Assembly: GCA_905221085.1 (NCBI GenBank) | Contig: CAJNBT010000004.1 | Span: 1 to 64,000 of the forward strand | Source of the DNA: a bacterium | GTDB taxonomy: Bacteria > Bacillota > Bacilli > Lactobacillales > Streptococcaceae | Length of the DNA stretch: 64,000 bases | Direction of reading: 5' to 3' | Shown here: positions 19,322 through 29,108 of the stretch, one piece after another | How the letters are laid out: each line of letters starts with the position of its first letter | Position numbering within the stretch: the stretch's first letter is position 1 | Translations under genes and position numbers: made by a program | Notes under the pieces: model-generated | What the model was told of the DNA's origin: nothing | Databases searched by the model: none | The model's input: only the letters and a program-made list of their open reading frames with translations

Positions 19322-21802
19322 CTATTTGTTAGATCCTAGTTCTGTATAAGCTTCCTGAAGATAAGCGTCAAAAACTTCTTCATCTGAAATCGTGTCAGAA
19401 ATGAAGCTTCCGTTACTAGTCCGTTCTAACAAATTCAAGTCTTGCAATCGGATTTCATAGGTCGTTCCTTTATTGGATTGGATAAGCAAAGTTTGATTGT
19501 TCTCGTCCACTTCTGTACTGAAGAGGTCACCAACGAAACCTTGCTCTGCAACTGCACCTGCTAAGAAGACACGATGCGGTTTGTTTTTCAACTCACGCAA
19601 GACTTGTAGGCCTCGTTTGGCACGGCTGGTTACTGGAATTTCCTCGATGGAAACACGTTTCAAACTTCCACGCTGAGTCAAGAGATAGAAGGATGAAGTA
19701 TTACAGATAAAGGCAGATTGAAGGACATCATCTTCTTTCAAATTCATAGCCTTGACACCTGCAGCCTTAGCACCGACAACTGGAACCTCTTCGATATTGA
19801 AACGCAGGGCATAACCATTTTGGCTAATCAAAAGAACATCATCTAGTTTAATCGGAGCCACTGCTACAATCTGGTCTGTATCGTCTTTGAGCTTAGCATA
19901 CTTGACAGACTTAGACTTGTAGGTCCGCCATGGAGTGAATTCTTTGCGTTCTACCCGTTTAATTTGACCGAGACGAGTTACAGTAAAGTAGGTTGTCGCA
20001 TCATCAAACTGATCTACCACTTCTACGTAAAGTACTTCTTCATTGGTTTCAAAGTTGGTAATGGTTTGGCTCATATGCTCTCCGATATCCTTCCAACGAA
20101 TATCTGCCAACTCATGGATTGGTCGATAGATGACATTTCCAAGACTTGTGAACATCAAAAGGTGCTGGGTTGTCTTAGCAGATTGTACAAAGATCAAACG
20201 GTCATCATCACGTTTGCCAATTTCCTCTAGCGTTGAAGCGGCAAAGGAACGTGGACTGGTACGCTTGATGTAACCAGCCTTGGTCACGCTGACATAGGTA
20301 TCTTCCTCGGCAATCAAACTAGCTGTATCAATCTCGATTGCTTTTGCTGTGTCTTCTAAAGTACTCAAACGTGGAGTCGCAAATTTCTTCTTGACCTCAC
20401 GAAGCTCTTTCTTCATGAGATTGTACATAGTCCGTTCATCACCGATAATAGCCGCAAGCATGGCAATCTTTTCACGAAGCTCTGCTTCTTCTTCCTGCAA
20501 GACAACGACATCCGTATTGGTCAAACGATACAGTTGCAAGGTAACGATAGCCTCAGCCTGCTCCTCTGTAAAACCATAGCTGACTTTGAGGTTTTCCTTG
20601 GCGTCAGCCTTATTCTCAGAAGCACGGATAAGAGCAATAACTTCGTCCAAAATCGAAATCACGCGAATTAAACCTTCGACGATATGGAGACGTTTCTCAG
20701 CCTTTTCCTTGTCAAAGCGTGAACGTGCCAAAATCACTTCACGACGGTGGGCAATATAGCTAGACAAGATTGGCACAATCCCGACCTGACGAGGCGTGAA
20801 ATTATCAATTGCCACCATATTAAAATTGTAATTTATTTGTAGGTCAGTATATTTGAATAGATAGTTGAGAACAAGCTCGGTATTGGCGTCTTTTTTGAGC
20901 TCAATAGCAATACGAAGACCGTCACGGTCAGACTCATCACGAACCTCAGCAATACCTGCTACCTTGTTATTGAGACGAACATCATCAATTTTCTTGACCA
21001 GATTGGCCTTGTTGATTTCATAAGGAATCTCAGTGATAACGATTTGTTCCTTACCACCTTTTAGCTTTTCAATCTCAGTCTTGGAACGAACAACCACGCG
21101 CCCTTTCCCAGTTTCGTAGGCTTTCTTGATTTCGTCACGCCCTTGGATAATTCCTCCAGTCGGGAAATCTGGTCCAGGCAAGAATTCCATCAGCTTGTCC
21201 ACCTTGGCAGTTGGATGATCAATCATATAGATAGTGGCATCAATGACCTCAGCTAAATTATGTGGTGGAATGTCTGTAGCATATCCAGCCGAAATACCAG
21301 TAGAACCATTAACCAAGAGGTTTGGAAAGGCTGCTGGTAAGACTGTCGGTTCTTTTTCGGTGTCATCAAAGTTCCAAGCAAAGGGAACGGTCTTTTTATC
21401 AATATCTTGAAGAAGGTAGCCAGCAATTTCAGACAAACGCGCCTCAGTATAACGCATAGCCGCAGGTGGATCACCGTCCATAGAACCGTTATTACCATGC
21501 ATTTCAACTAGAATCTCACGATTTTTCCAGTTCTGAGACATACGGACCATGGCATCATAGATGGAACTGTCACCGTGTGGGTGGAAATTCCCCATGATAT
21601 TCCCGACAGACTTGGCCGACTTACGGTAACTCTTGTCAAAGGTATTGCCATCCTTATTCATAGAATAAAGAATTCGACGCTGAACCGGCTTCAAGCCATC
21701 CCGAATGTCTGGCAAAGCCCGGTCTTGAATAATGTACTTGGAGTAGCGACCAAAACGCTCTCCCATGATGTCCTCCAGGGACATGTTTTGAATGTTAGAC
21801 AT
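19322..21802 (-). CDS. parC: DNA topoisomerase IV subunit A
   Basis: ParC is the DNA-cleaving subunit of topoisomerase IV, which decatenates daughter chromosomes. It is 826 aa. The catalytic Tyr lies in AAMRYTEARLS (about 118). The quinolone region reads HPHGDSSIYDAMV. Ser79 and Asp83 are wild type, so the common resistance changes are absent. The C-terminal beta-pinwheel runs from about 495. It shares a strand with parE but is separated from it by three accessory genes. Confidence 0.98.
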   Translation of the reverse strand: MSNIQNMSLEDIMGERFGRYSKYIIQDRALPDIRDGLKPVQRRILYSMNKDGNTFDKSYRKSAKSVGNIMGNFHPHGDSSIYDAMVRMSQNWKNREILVEMHGNNGSMDGDPPAAMRYTEARLSEIAGYLLQDIDKKTVPFAWNFDDTEKEPTVLPAAFPNLLVNGSTGISAGYATDIPPHNLAEVIDATIYMIDHPTAKVDKLMEFLPGPDFPTGGIIQGRDEIKKAYETGKGRVVVRSKTEIEKLKGGKEQIVITEIPYEINKANLVKKIDDVRLNNKVAGIAEVRDESDRDGLRIAIELKKDANTELVLNYLFKYTDLQINYNFNMVAIDNFTPRQVGIVPILSSYIAHRREVILARSRFDKEKAEKRLHIVEGLIRVISILDEVIALIRASENKADAKENLKVSYGFTEEQAEAIVTLQLYRLTNTDVVVLQEEEAELREKIAMLAAIIGDERTMYNLMKKELREVKKKFATPRLSTLEDTAKAIEIDTASLIAEEDTYVSVTKAGYIKRTSPRSFAASTLEEIGKRDDDRLIFVQSAKTTQHLLMFTSLGNVIYRPIHELADIRWKDIGEHMSQTITNFETNEEVLYVEVVDQFDDATTYFTVTRLGQIKRVERKEFTPWRTYKSKSVKYAKLKDDTDQIVAVAPIKLDDVLLISQNGYALRFNIEEVPVVGAKAAGVKAMNLKEDDVLQSAFICNTSSFYLLTQRGSLKRVSIEEIPVTSRAKRGLQVLRELKNKPHRVFLAGAVAEQGFVGDLFSTEVDENNQTLLIQSNKGTTYEIRLQDLNLLERTSNGSFISDTISDEEVFDAYLQEAYTELGSNK

Positions 21803-21854
21803 AATAATTCTCTTTTTAGTGTTTTATTGTAAAATAAATCTATAATTTATAAAT

Positions 21855-22589
21855 TTAACTGTTTCTTTGTAGGTAGTGAGAAAAGAAGAGCAATCCTACT
21901 AATCCTAAGATGAATAAAAGATTAATTTTAATAACAAATAAGCTAAGTAGGGTATTGATTAGGCCGTGAAAAATGGCGCAAAAAAGGACCGACTTAGTCT
22001 TTTTGAAAACAGCTGCTAGAAGAATACTGAGATAAATTGCAAATAGACTGAATAATATAAAAGGCATCCCACTTTGGGAACTTCCAATCACAAACCATAA
22101 AGGTACATGCCATATTGCCCAAATACAACCTGTTATCAAACTGGAAATCCAAAAGGAGAATCTAGTTTCCAAAGTTGGTTGCAAGATCCCTCGCCATCCC
22201 AATTCTTCTTCGCCACCATAAACACAGACTGCACTCAAAAAAACAACAAACAAATTTCCTAGTGGAAAAGCCGGATTAAGCTCCTTAGATGAGAAAGCAA
22301 TGACACCTGTCTGCACGAAAATTAGTAAAAGAAATAACAAAATATATTTCTTTGAGTCCCCTAAGATAAAAGAGACTATGCTTTTAATGGATTTTTGAGG
22401 CAAACAAGAAATGGCTGCAATGGTTGGACCGAAACCTCCTAGTAAATGGAGAAAAACTCCTAGTGGACTTGTTAGACTTAAGAGGCTCATTTGCGTCAGA
22501 AAAGCGAGCAATCCCCAACCAAATCCCCAAGAAATGAGAAAACTAATCAGTAAAAATTTTGTTATCTTATTATTTTGTAAATGTTTCAT
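21855..22589 (-). CDS. CPBP-family intramembrane metalloprotease (Abi/CAAX-like)
   Basis: This 244-aa membrane protein starts at MKHLQNNKITKF. The longer reading overlaps the preceding gene by 50 bp and lacks a ribosome site, whereas AAGGAGAG lies 11 nt before the chosen ATG. It has about seven hydrophobic segments. Family motifs are intact: EEELGWRG (motif 1, Glu-Glu and Arg), IWHVPLW (motif 2 His) and FCAIFHGLINT (motif 3 His, Asn). Members include bacteriocin self-immunity proteins and prenyl proteases; the target here is unknown. It overlaps the ANT(6)-like gene by 20 bp, so the two form an operon. Confidence 0.88.
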   Translation of the reverse strand: MKHLQNNKITKFLLISFLISWGFGWGLLAFLTQMSLLSLTSPLGVFLHLLGGFGPTIAAISCLPQKSIKSIVSFILGDSKKYILLFLLLIFVQTGVIAFSSKELNPAFPLGNLFVVFLSAVCVYGGEEELGWRGILQPTLETRFSFWISSLITGCIWAIWHVPLWFVIGSSQSGMPFILFSLFAIYLSILLAAVFKKTKSVLFCAIFHGLINTLLSLFVIKINLLFILGLVGLLFFSHYLQRNS

Positions 22590-23403
22590 TTGTTTCGAGT
22601 CTCTCCTTAGCATACTCAATCATCTTCTCAGCTACTTCTTTATCGTAGTCAAAGCCCATCTTTTGGGCAAGGGACTGAGCCTCTTGGTGGAAAAGTTGTA
22701 TCGTAGCAAACAAAGACTGAGTAAGTTTCTCTACACTTGAAAAATCAAGCAGATTAGAGAATTCTTTCTCTTTCTCAGCAGGTAAATAGTTAAAGAGGTA
22801 CTTGTAGTTCTTGCCGACGTCGACTCTTCCCCTGTCACTTGCGACCTGCCAAGCCAAAATCTTTAGGAATTCTTGTTGACAAATACCATAAAGATGGTCG
22901 GTCGCGTAGATGAGCTGGTTCCGATGAATGCCCTTGACCACGTAGGCTGACACCCACCAAAATTCATTACAGTCTTTTTCAAAATCTATCGTGCTAGCTG
23001 GATTTGTCCAGTAACGCTCTGGACTTGTAGTATAGGACTCAAACAAGCCTTTCTCATCTTGCAAAACTGTATAATCAGCTTCACTATCCACCCACTCTTG
23101 GATGTGCTCTTTGGGGCAAAGGGTCAAATCTATACGATTGCCATCTTCAAAGAGCATAAGATAAAGTCGACGGTTTCCCAGCACATTATACTGTTCAATC
23201 AGACGGTTGCCAAACCGATCCAACCAAGAAAGATCCCTCGTCAGATTATCTAAATCGTCCACGACATAGACCACATCATAGTCTTGAAACTCATCTTTTG
23301 GCGCTTTTGTATCAGTCCGTGAACCGGACATGGCGACAGCCTCGACTTGAAGCACTTTTGCGGTTTGAAAAATTAAATCAAGCATTTCGGGTTCAGTCCT
23401 CAT
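22570..23403 (-). CDS. Aminoglycoside 6-adenylyltransferase-like protein (ANT(6)/AadE family)
   Basis: This 277-aa nucleotidyltransferase belongs to the streptomycin adenylyltransferase family. The N-terminal catalytic signature GSRTDTKAPKDEFQDYDVVY is present (about 27-46; G-S-R and the Asp pair). It is followed by YLMLFEDGNRIDLTLCP (about 81-97), closely resembling ANT(6). The C-terminal helical domain is complete. By family it would transfer AMP to streptomycin, but chromosomal homologues of this kind are often not linked to resistance, so the substrate is open. It overlaps the CPBP protease gene. Confidence 0.85.
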   Translation of the reverse strand: MRTEPEMLDLIFQTAKVLQVEAVAMSGSRTDTKAPKDEFQDYDVVYVVDDLDNLTRDLSWLDRFGNRLIEQYNVLGNRRLYLMLFEDGNRIDLTLCPKEHIQEWVDSEADYTVLQDEKGLFESYTTSPERYWTNPASTIDFEKDCNEFWWVSAYVVKGIHRNQLIYATDHLYGICQQEFLKILAWQVASDRGRVDVGKNYKYLFNYLPAEKEKEFSNLLDFSSVEKLTQSLFATIQLFHQEAQSLAQKMGFDYDKEVAEKMIEYAKERLETNETFTK

Positions 23404-23490
23404 GTTAATACCTGTTCTTTATTTGATATTACTGTCTATTAGCATACTATTTCTCAAGTTAAATTAGTTAATCAATTATAAAAGATTTAG

Positions 23491-24315
23491 CTATTCTTCT
23501 CTCAAAGTTTTTAATTTCGACAAAATTCTAGATTCATCCATGCTTAAAATAACAAATAAAGTCGAAGTATAGATGTCATCGTACCATTGTTCCAATTCAT
23601 CATCAGCCAAATCAAGATGATATTGATTTGAATTATTGTGCCTTAAACCAAAATTATTATACATTTCAAAAAGTTTTTCAAACGCGATAACCTTTTGATT
23701 GTTAACTTTCATAATATCTTTTAATTCTTCAGAATTATTTAGTTCTCTCCTAAACGGTTCAAGGTAGTTCGCTAAAGCAATAAGTATTTCTTTCTTACGC
23801 TGAATATTTCCCTTATTTGCAAAATGATTATATTCTAAAACCTTTATTGCATCTTGTATATTTGTCTCAGATATAATCTGAGAAACTTCTGAGGCATAAA
23901 CATTCTTTTCAACAATGATCTTGTCACCATTTTCTAAAGTGATCAGTTCATGATTTGATAATTCTAAGAATCTTGTAATATTATCAAATATAACTTGAAT
24001 AAACTGACATTCTTTTTCTGTAAATTTTCCCTCAAGATTATTAAATATATCGACTAATAACTCAGAGAAAACAAATAGTTGTTCAGTTGTATCATAGATG
24101 TTTGAAATAATAACTTCTATCATTTGTGAATAACTGGTGAACGTTGATCGATTAGGATAATCTAAGAAATTATCAGAAATGGCACTATTTATCGTTGTAT
24201 AATAGCCGCGGCCCAAATTATTCTCCATTTTAAGTAAGTCCACTAAATTTTTCAGTTCTCTCTGTGGATCAAACTCCATCTGGTTCAAAATATCAAAATA
24301 ATTTCGTCTCACCAT
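23491..24315 (-). CDS. Unrecognised protein of 274 aa, possibly HEPN-like at the C-terminus
   Basis: I do not recognise this gene. It is Asn/Ile/Glu-rich, predicted all-alpha, with no signal or membrane segments, and more AT-rich than parE and parC. The C-terminal part reads NFGLRHNN...H...EQWYDDIYTSTLFVILS (R225, H226, H233). This resembles the Arg/His layout of HEPN RNases and abortive-infection C-terminal domains, but the match is loose. It begins 18 bp after the parE stop, so it probably rides on the parE transcript. Accessory gene; function not assignable. Confidence 0.6.
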   Translation of the reverse strand: MVRRNYFDILNQMEFDPQRELKNLVDLLKMENNLGRGYYTTINSAISDNFLDYPNRSTFTSYSQMIEVIISNIYDTTEQLFVFSELLVDIFNNLEGKFTEKECQFIQVIFDNITRFLELSNHELITLENGDKIIVEKNVYASEVSQIISETNIQDAIKVLEYNHFANKGNIQRKKEILIALANYLEPFRRELNNSEELKDIMKVNNQKVIAFEKLFEMYNNFGLRHNNSNQYHLDLADDELEQWYDDIYTSTLFVILSMDESRILSKLKTLREE

Positions 24316-24333
24316 AATATTTCCTATACTTTC

Positions 24334-26277
24334 TTAAAATACAGTCGCTTCTTCCAAAGTAAATTTGACATTATCCTCAATCCACTTACGGCGTGGTTCG
24401 ACCTTGTCGCCCATGAGGACATTGACGCGGCGTTCGGCGCGAGCCAGGTCTTCAATGGTGACACGTATGAGAGTACGGGTTTCTGGATTCATGGTTGTTT
24501 CCCAGAGCTGGTCCGCATTCATCTCACCGAGACCTTTATAGCGTTGGAGGGTAGCACCTTTACCAAACTGCTTGCGGAGTTCTTCTAGCTCACCGTCCGT
24601 CCAAGCATAGGCTACTTCTTCTTTCTTGCCTTTACCTTTTGACATCTTGTAAAGAGGCGGAAGGGCGATATAGACATGACCTGCCTCAACTAACGGACGC
24701 ATGTAGCGATAGAAAAATGTCAAGAGCAAGGTCTGAATGTGGGCACCGTCGGTGTCCGCATCGGTCATGATAATGATCTTATCATAGTTGGCATCTTCAA
24801 TGGAGAAGTCTGCTCCAACACCCGCACCGATGGTATAAATCATAGTGTTGATTTCCTCATTTTTGAGGATATCCGACATCTTGGCCTTGACTGTATTGAT
24901 AACCTTACCACGAAGAGGTAGAATAGCCTGGAACTTGCGGTCACGGCCTTGTTTAGCAGAACCTCCAGCAGAGTCCCCCTCAACTAGATAGAGTTCATTT
25001 TTTGCAGGATTCTTAGACTGAGCAGGTGTCAATTTACCCGACAACAAGCCCTTATCTTTCTTATTTTTCTTCCCATTTCGGCTCTCATCACGCGCCTTAC
25101 GTGCCGCCTCACGGGCATCACGGGCCTTGATAGCCTTGCGGATGAGGTTCGAAGCCAATTCTCCATTTTCCATGAGGAAAAAGGTCAACTTATCAGCCAC
25201 AATTCCATCCACAACGGGACGAGCTAGTGGACTGCCTAATTTGTCCTTGGTCTGACCTTCAAACTGGAGGTGTTCTTCAGGAACCAAGATAGAAAGAACA
25301 GCTGCTAACCCTTCACGGTAATCTGACCCTTCAAGGTTTTTATCTTTTTCCTTGAGAAGCCCCGTCTTACGCGCATAGTCGTTCATAACCTTGGTAATGG
25401 CAGACTTGAGTCCTGTCTCGTGCGTTCCACCGTCCTTGGTGCGAACATTATTAACAAAGGACAGAATGTTATCTGAAAATCCATCATTGTACTGGAGGGC
25501 TACTTCCACTTGAAAGCCATTATCCTCACCTTCAAAGTAGAGGACAGGCGTCAAGGTTTCCTTGTCTTCGTTTAAATAAGAAACAAAGTCCTGTACCCCA
25601 TTTTCATAGTGAAACTCAACAGACTCATCTGTGCGTTTGTCCGTCAAAGACAAGGTCACATTTTTCAAGAGAAAGGCTGACTCATTGAGACGTTCTGAAA
25701 TGGTATTGTACTTGAAATCTGTCGTAGAAAAGATGGTCGCGTCAGGCATAAACGTAACCTTAGTACCTGCCTTAGACTTGGGGGCTGTACCGACCTTTTC
25801 AAGAGTCGTAACAGGCTTGCCCCCATTTTCAAATCGTTGTTTATAAACCGTTCCATCACGGGTAATTTCAACTTCCAACCAGCTTGATAGGGCGTTTACA
25901 ACGGAAGAACCCACCCCGTGGAGACCACCAGATGTCTTGTAGCCACCCTGACCGAATTTCCCTCCGGCGTGAAGAATGGTAAAGATAACCTCAACTGTTG
26001 GAATACCCATAGCATGCATTCCAGTCGGCATTCCACGTCCGTGGTCTTGAACCGTTAAACTTCCGTCTTTATTAATGGTCACATCAATACGGTCACCAAA
26101 TCCAGACAAGGCTTCATCGACAGCATTATCGACGATTTCCCAGACTAGGTGGTGGAGACCAGCACCATCAGTCGATCCGATATACATCCCTGGACGTTTT
26201 CGAACCGCATCCAACCCTTCTAGCACCTGAATGGCATCATCATTATAATTGTTAATATTGATTTCCTTTTTTGACAC
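24334..26277 (-). CDS. parE: DNA topoisomerase IV subunit B
   Basis: ParE is the ATPase subunit of topoisomerase IV. It is 647 aa with a GTG start (26275-26277) preceded by GGAGG. Seen: GHKL ATPase motifs EIVDNAVDEA (about 45-54), DHGRGMP (about 73-79) and [14 protein letters not shown]; and TOPRIM motifs [20 protein letters not shown] and MTDADTDGAHI. The C-terminal zone has the usual [17 protein letters not shown]. It is divergent from plsY. Confidence 0.98.
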   Translation of the reverse strand: MSKKEININNYNDDAIQVLEGLDAVRKRPGMYIGSTDGAGLHHLVWEIVDNAVDEALSGFGDRIDVTINKDGSLTVQDHGRGMPTGMHAMGIPTVEVIFTILHAGGKFGQGGYKTSGGLHGVGSSVVNALSSWLEVEITRDGTVYKQRFENGGKPVTTLEKVGTAPKSKAGTKVTFMPDATIFSTTDFKYNTISERLNESAFLLKNVTLSLTDKRTDESVEFHYENGVQDFVSYLNEDKETLTPVLYFEGEDNGFQVEVALQYNDGFSDNILSFVNNVRTKDGGTHETGLKSAITKVMNDYARKTGLLKEKDKNLEGSDYREGLAAVLSILVPEEHLQFEGQTKDKLGSPLARPVVDGIVADKLTFFLMENGELASNLIRKAIKARDAREAARKARDESRNGKKNKKDKGLLSGKLTPAQSKNPAKNELYLVEGDSAGGSAKQGRDRKFQAILPLRGKVINTVKAKMSDILKNEEINTMIYTIGAGVGADFSIEDANYDKIIIMTDADTDGAHIQTLLLTFFYRYMRPLVEAGHVYIALPPLYKMSKGKGKKEEVAYAWTDGELEELRKQFGKGATLQRYKGLGEMNADQLWETTMNPETRTLIRVTIEDLARAERRVNVLMGDKVEPRRKWIEDNVKFTLEEATVF

Positions 26278-26400
26278 AAGGAACCTCCTATTCGTTCATC
26301 TTTACTATTCTACAGGTTTTCCAAGGATTTTGCAAAATTTTTCTTTCTCCGATGTGACAATTTCAGAAGAGATTCTCTGCCTTTCTTTCCCAATTCATGA

Positions 26401-26406
26401 TATAAT
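26401..26406 (+). promoter_or_regulatory. plsY -10 element, leaderless configuration
   Basis: TATAAT at 26401-26406 with TG at 26398-26399 (TGATATAAT). The A of the ATG (26413) is the seventh base downstream, the expected start of transcription. No ribosome-binding site fits between. Confidence 0.65.
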
Positions 26407-26412
26407 AGAAAT

Positions 26413-27054
26413 ATGATTATAATAGTTTTATTAATCCTAGCCTATCTGCTAGGTTCGATTCCGTCTGGTCTCTGGATTGGACAAATTTTCTTTCAGACAA
26501 ATCTGCGTGAACACGGTTCTGGAAATACTGGAACGACCAATACTTTCCGCATTTTAGGAAAGAAAGCGGGTATGACAACCTTTGTGATTGACTTTTTCAA
26601 AGGAACCCTAGCAACACTTCTTCCGATTATTTTTCATCTGCAAGGTGTTTCGCCTCTCATCTTTGGGCTTTTAGCTGTTATTGGCCATACCTTCCCTATC
26701 TTTGCAGGATTTAAGGGAGGCAAGGCTGTCGCAACCAGTGCGGGAGTGGTTTTCGGATTTGCGCCTGTCTTCTGTCTCTACCTTGCAGTTGTTTTCTTTG
26801 GAACCCTCTATCTTGGTAGTATGATTTCACTATCTAGTGTCACAGCATCTATCGCGGCTGTCATTGGAGTTCTACTCTTTCCACTTGTTGGTTTTATCCT
26901 GAGTCACTATGATCCTCTCTTCATCGCTATTATACTAGCACTCGCTAATTTGATTATCATTCGTCATAAGGACAATATCACTCGTATCAAAAATAAAACT
27001 GAAAATTTGGTCCCTTGGGGATTGAACCTAACCCATCAACATCCTAAAAAATAA
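26413..27054 (+). CDS. plsY: Acyl-phosphate:glycerol-3-phosphate acyltransferase PlsY
   Basis: PlsY acylates glycerol-3-phosphate at position 1 using acyl-phosphate, the first membrane step of phospholipid synthesis. It is 213 aa with five hydrophobic segments. Conserved cytoplasmic motifs are present: [10 protein letters not shown] and [15 protein letters not shown] (about 31-45), and [12 protein letters not shown] (about 97-108). The transcript appears leaderless. A hairpin terminator follows at 27053-27084. Confidence 0.96.
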   Translation: MIIIVLLILAYLLGSIPSGLWIGQIFFQTNLREHGSGNTGTTNTFRILGKKAGMTTFVIDFFKGTLATLLPIIFHLQGVSPLIFGLLAVIGHTFPIFAGFKGGKAVATSAGVVFGFAPVFCLYLAVVFFGTLYLGSMISLSSVTASIAAVIGVLLFPLVGFILSHYDPLFIAIILALANLIIIRHKDNITRIKNKTENLVPWGLNLTHQHPKK

Positions 27055-27084
27055 AACGCCAGTTCATTTGAACTGACGTTTTTT
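27053..27084. terminator. Bidirectional terminator between plsY and the nucleoside transporter
   Basis: AAAACGCCAGTTC-ATTT-GAACTGACGTTTT with A- and T-runs on the two sides; serves plsY (+) and the nup operon (-). Confidence 0.9.
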
Positions 27085-27090
27085 GTATGC

Positions 27091-28047
27091 TTATTTTGAT
27101 TTGATATAGTTGATGCCATCTGCTTTTGGTGCAACTGCTTTTCCAAAGAAGGCTGCCAAGACAAGAATGGTCAAAACATAAGGTGCGATTTGAAGATAAA
27201 CCGTAGGCACTCCTTGTAGGAACGGCAATTGAGAACCGATAACAGCCAAACTTTGTGAAAGCCCAAAGAAGAGACTAGATAGCATGGCTCCAATTGGGTT
27301 CCATTTCCCAAAGATCATCGCAGCAAGGGCGATAAATCCAGGTCCAACAATAGTTGTCACTGAGAAGTTAACTGAGATTGATTGAGCATAAATCGCTCCG
27401 CCAATTCCACCTAGGAAACCTGAAATAATAACCCCTAAATATCTCATCTTGTAGACATTGATTCCCAAGGTATCCGCTGCTTGAGGGTGTTCACCGACAG
27501 AGCGAAGACGAAGACCAAAACGAGTCTTAAAGAGGATAAACCAAGCAAGGAATGAGAAGGCAATCGCGATATAACCTAGCAAACTTGTTGATTTGAAGAA
27601 GATATCACCAATCACTGGGATATTTGCCAAGACTGGAAAGTCAAAGCGTCCAAAAGTCTGACTTAGGTTATCGGTTTGCCCTTTGTTATAAAGAACTTTC
27701 ACCAAGAAAACAGCCAAGGCAGGTGCCATCAAGTTCAATACCGTACCGCTGACAACATGGTCTGCACGGAAATGAACCGTCGCTGCTGCGTGGATGATAG
27801 AGAAGACAGCACCAACCAATCCTGCAACTATCAAAGATAGCCATGGAGTTGCTGCTCCAAATTGTTCTGCAAATTCAAGGTTAAAGACAACTCCAGAAAA
27901 GGCACCCATGACCATAATTCCTTCAAGGCCGACGTTGACCACACCACCACGTTCAGAGAAAACACCACCAATACTTGTAAAGATGAGGGGTGCTGAGTAA
28001 ATCAGCATAGAAGACACCAAGAGAGTGAGCAAGGTTGTAATAGACAT
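27091..28047 (-). CDS. Nucleoside ABC transporter, permease subunit 2
   Basis: A 318-aa inner-membrane permease of the BPD_transp_2 (branched-chain/nucleoside) type, with about eight hydrophobic segments. GGVVNVGLEGIM (about 34-45) and the cytoplasmic EAA-like loop VGEHPQAADTLGINVYKMRYLG (outline) are family features. With the genes at 28050 and 29101 and the PnrA lipoprotein it forms the streptococcal guanosine/nucleoside uptake system. Last gene of the operon. Confidence 0.93.
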   Translation of the reverse strand: MSITTLLTLLVSSMLIYSAPLIFTSIGGVFSERGGVVNVGLEGIMVMGAFSGVVFNLEFAEQFGAATPWLSLIVAGLVGAVFSIIHAAATVHFRADHVVSGTVLNLMAPALAVFLVKVLYNKGQTDNLSQTFGRFDFPVLANIPVIGDIFFKSTSLLGYIAIAFSFLAWFILFKTRFGLRLRSVGEHPQAADTLGINVYKMRYLGVIISGFLGGIGGAIYAQSISVNFSVTTIVGPGFIALAAMIFGKWNPIGAMLSSLFFGLSQSLAVIGSQLPFLQGVPTVYLQIAPYVLTILVLAAFFGKAVAPKADGINYIKSK

Positions 28048-28049
28048 CT

Positions 28050-29108
28050 TTACTTACCTCCTTTAACTTGTTTTTTCGGTTTGACAAAGCGTTCGATAAG
28101 GTAATGAACACTGACAAAGAAGATAATAGACGCTGTTACAATGCTGACAAGCTCAGACGGTACCTGCGCCGCATTCATACCTGGGGCTCCAACTTGGAGA
28201 ACACCAAATAAGAAGGCTGCAAAAAGAATACCAATTGGTGAGTTGGCTGCAAGCAGACTAACCGCCATTCCGTTAAATCCGACAGCTAATGACGCCCCTT
28301 GAACATAGACGTTCTGGAAGGTTCCCAGACCTTCAACCGCTCCACCAAGACCTGCCAAGGCACCTGATATAATCATTGATAGGATAATCGTTCGTTTGGC
28401 AGAAATACCAGCATATTCTGAAGCATGTGGATTAAGACCAACTGCACGAATTTCAAAACCAAGAGTTGTTTTCTTGAGCATGAACCAAATGACTGCAACG
28501 GCAATGAGAGCAAAGAAAATACCAATATTCATCCGCGAATTACCAGTCAACTCAGCCAACCACGGTGTCTGATAGGTTGCATTAGCTCCAACACGAATCG
28601 TAGAATCTGTACTTTGCATGAAGTCTTTAGGGAAAGCATGGATAAAGGCATTCCCTACATACAAGACAATGTAGTTCATCATGATGGTTACGATAACCTC
28701 TGACGTCCCTAGATAAGCCCTAAGAATACCTGGAATCGCGCCAACAATCCCTCCAGCAATCAAGGCAATCACGATGGTTGCTAGAATCATCAAGGGACGT
28801 GGCATATCTGGATGCGACAAAGCAAACCAACCACTAAGAATCCAACCAGCCAAGGCCTGACCAGGAAGCCCTACGTTAAAGAAACCTGCACGACTGGCAA
28901 CAGCAAAACCAAGACCAATCAAGACCAAAGGTCCCATGGCGCGGAAGATTTCTCCAATCCCACGCAGACTACCAAAGGCCGTGTAGAACAATTCTTCGTA
29001 GCCCCAAATAGCATCATAACCGAAGATCCACATGACAATGGCTCCAAGTAAAATTCCTAGAAAGACAGAAATCAAGGGAACCGAAATTTGTTGTAATTTT
29101 TTAGACAT
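28050..29108 (-). CDS. Nucleoside ABC transporter, permease subunit 1
   Basis: A 352-aa permease from MSKKLQQISV. A 9-codon longer reading is rejected because it runs further into the ATPase gene. It is a paralogue of the 27091 permease, with RAGFFNVGLPGQALAG and the cytoplasmic loop VGLNPHASEYAGISAKR. Its ATG overlaps the end of the ATPase gene by 8 bp, and only 2 bp separate it from the next permease, so the three are translationally linked. Confidence 0.93.
   Translation of the reverse strand: MSKKLQQISVPLISVFLGILLGAIVMWIFGYDAIWGYEELFYTAFGSLRGIGEIFRAMGPLVLIGLGFAVASRAGFFNVGLPGQALAGWILSGWFALSHPDMPRPLMILATIVIALIAGGIVGAIPGILRAYLGTSEVIVTIMMNYIVLYVGNAFIHAFPKDFMQSTDSTIRVGANATYQTPWLAELTGNSRMNIGIFFALIAVAVIWFMLKKTTLGFEIRAVGLNPHASEYAGISAKRTIILSMIISGALAGLGGAVEGLGTFQNVYVQGASLAVGFNGMAVSLLAANSPIGILFAAFLFGVLQVGAPGMNAAQVPSELVSIVTASIIFFVSVHYLIERFVKPKKQVKGGK

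Noticed and set aside
21560..21580. Fluoroquinolone-resistance mutations in parC
   Set aside because: Ser79 and Asp83 are wild type in the translation.
22570..23403. Acquired aminoglycoside-resistance gene
   Set aside because: No flanking IS or resistance neighbours; an intrinsic ANT(6)-like homologue is as likely, so resistance is not claimed.
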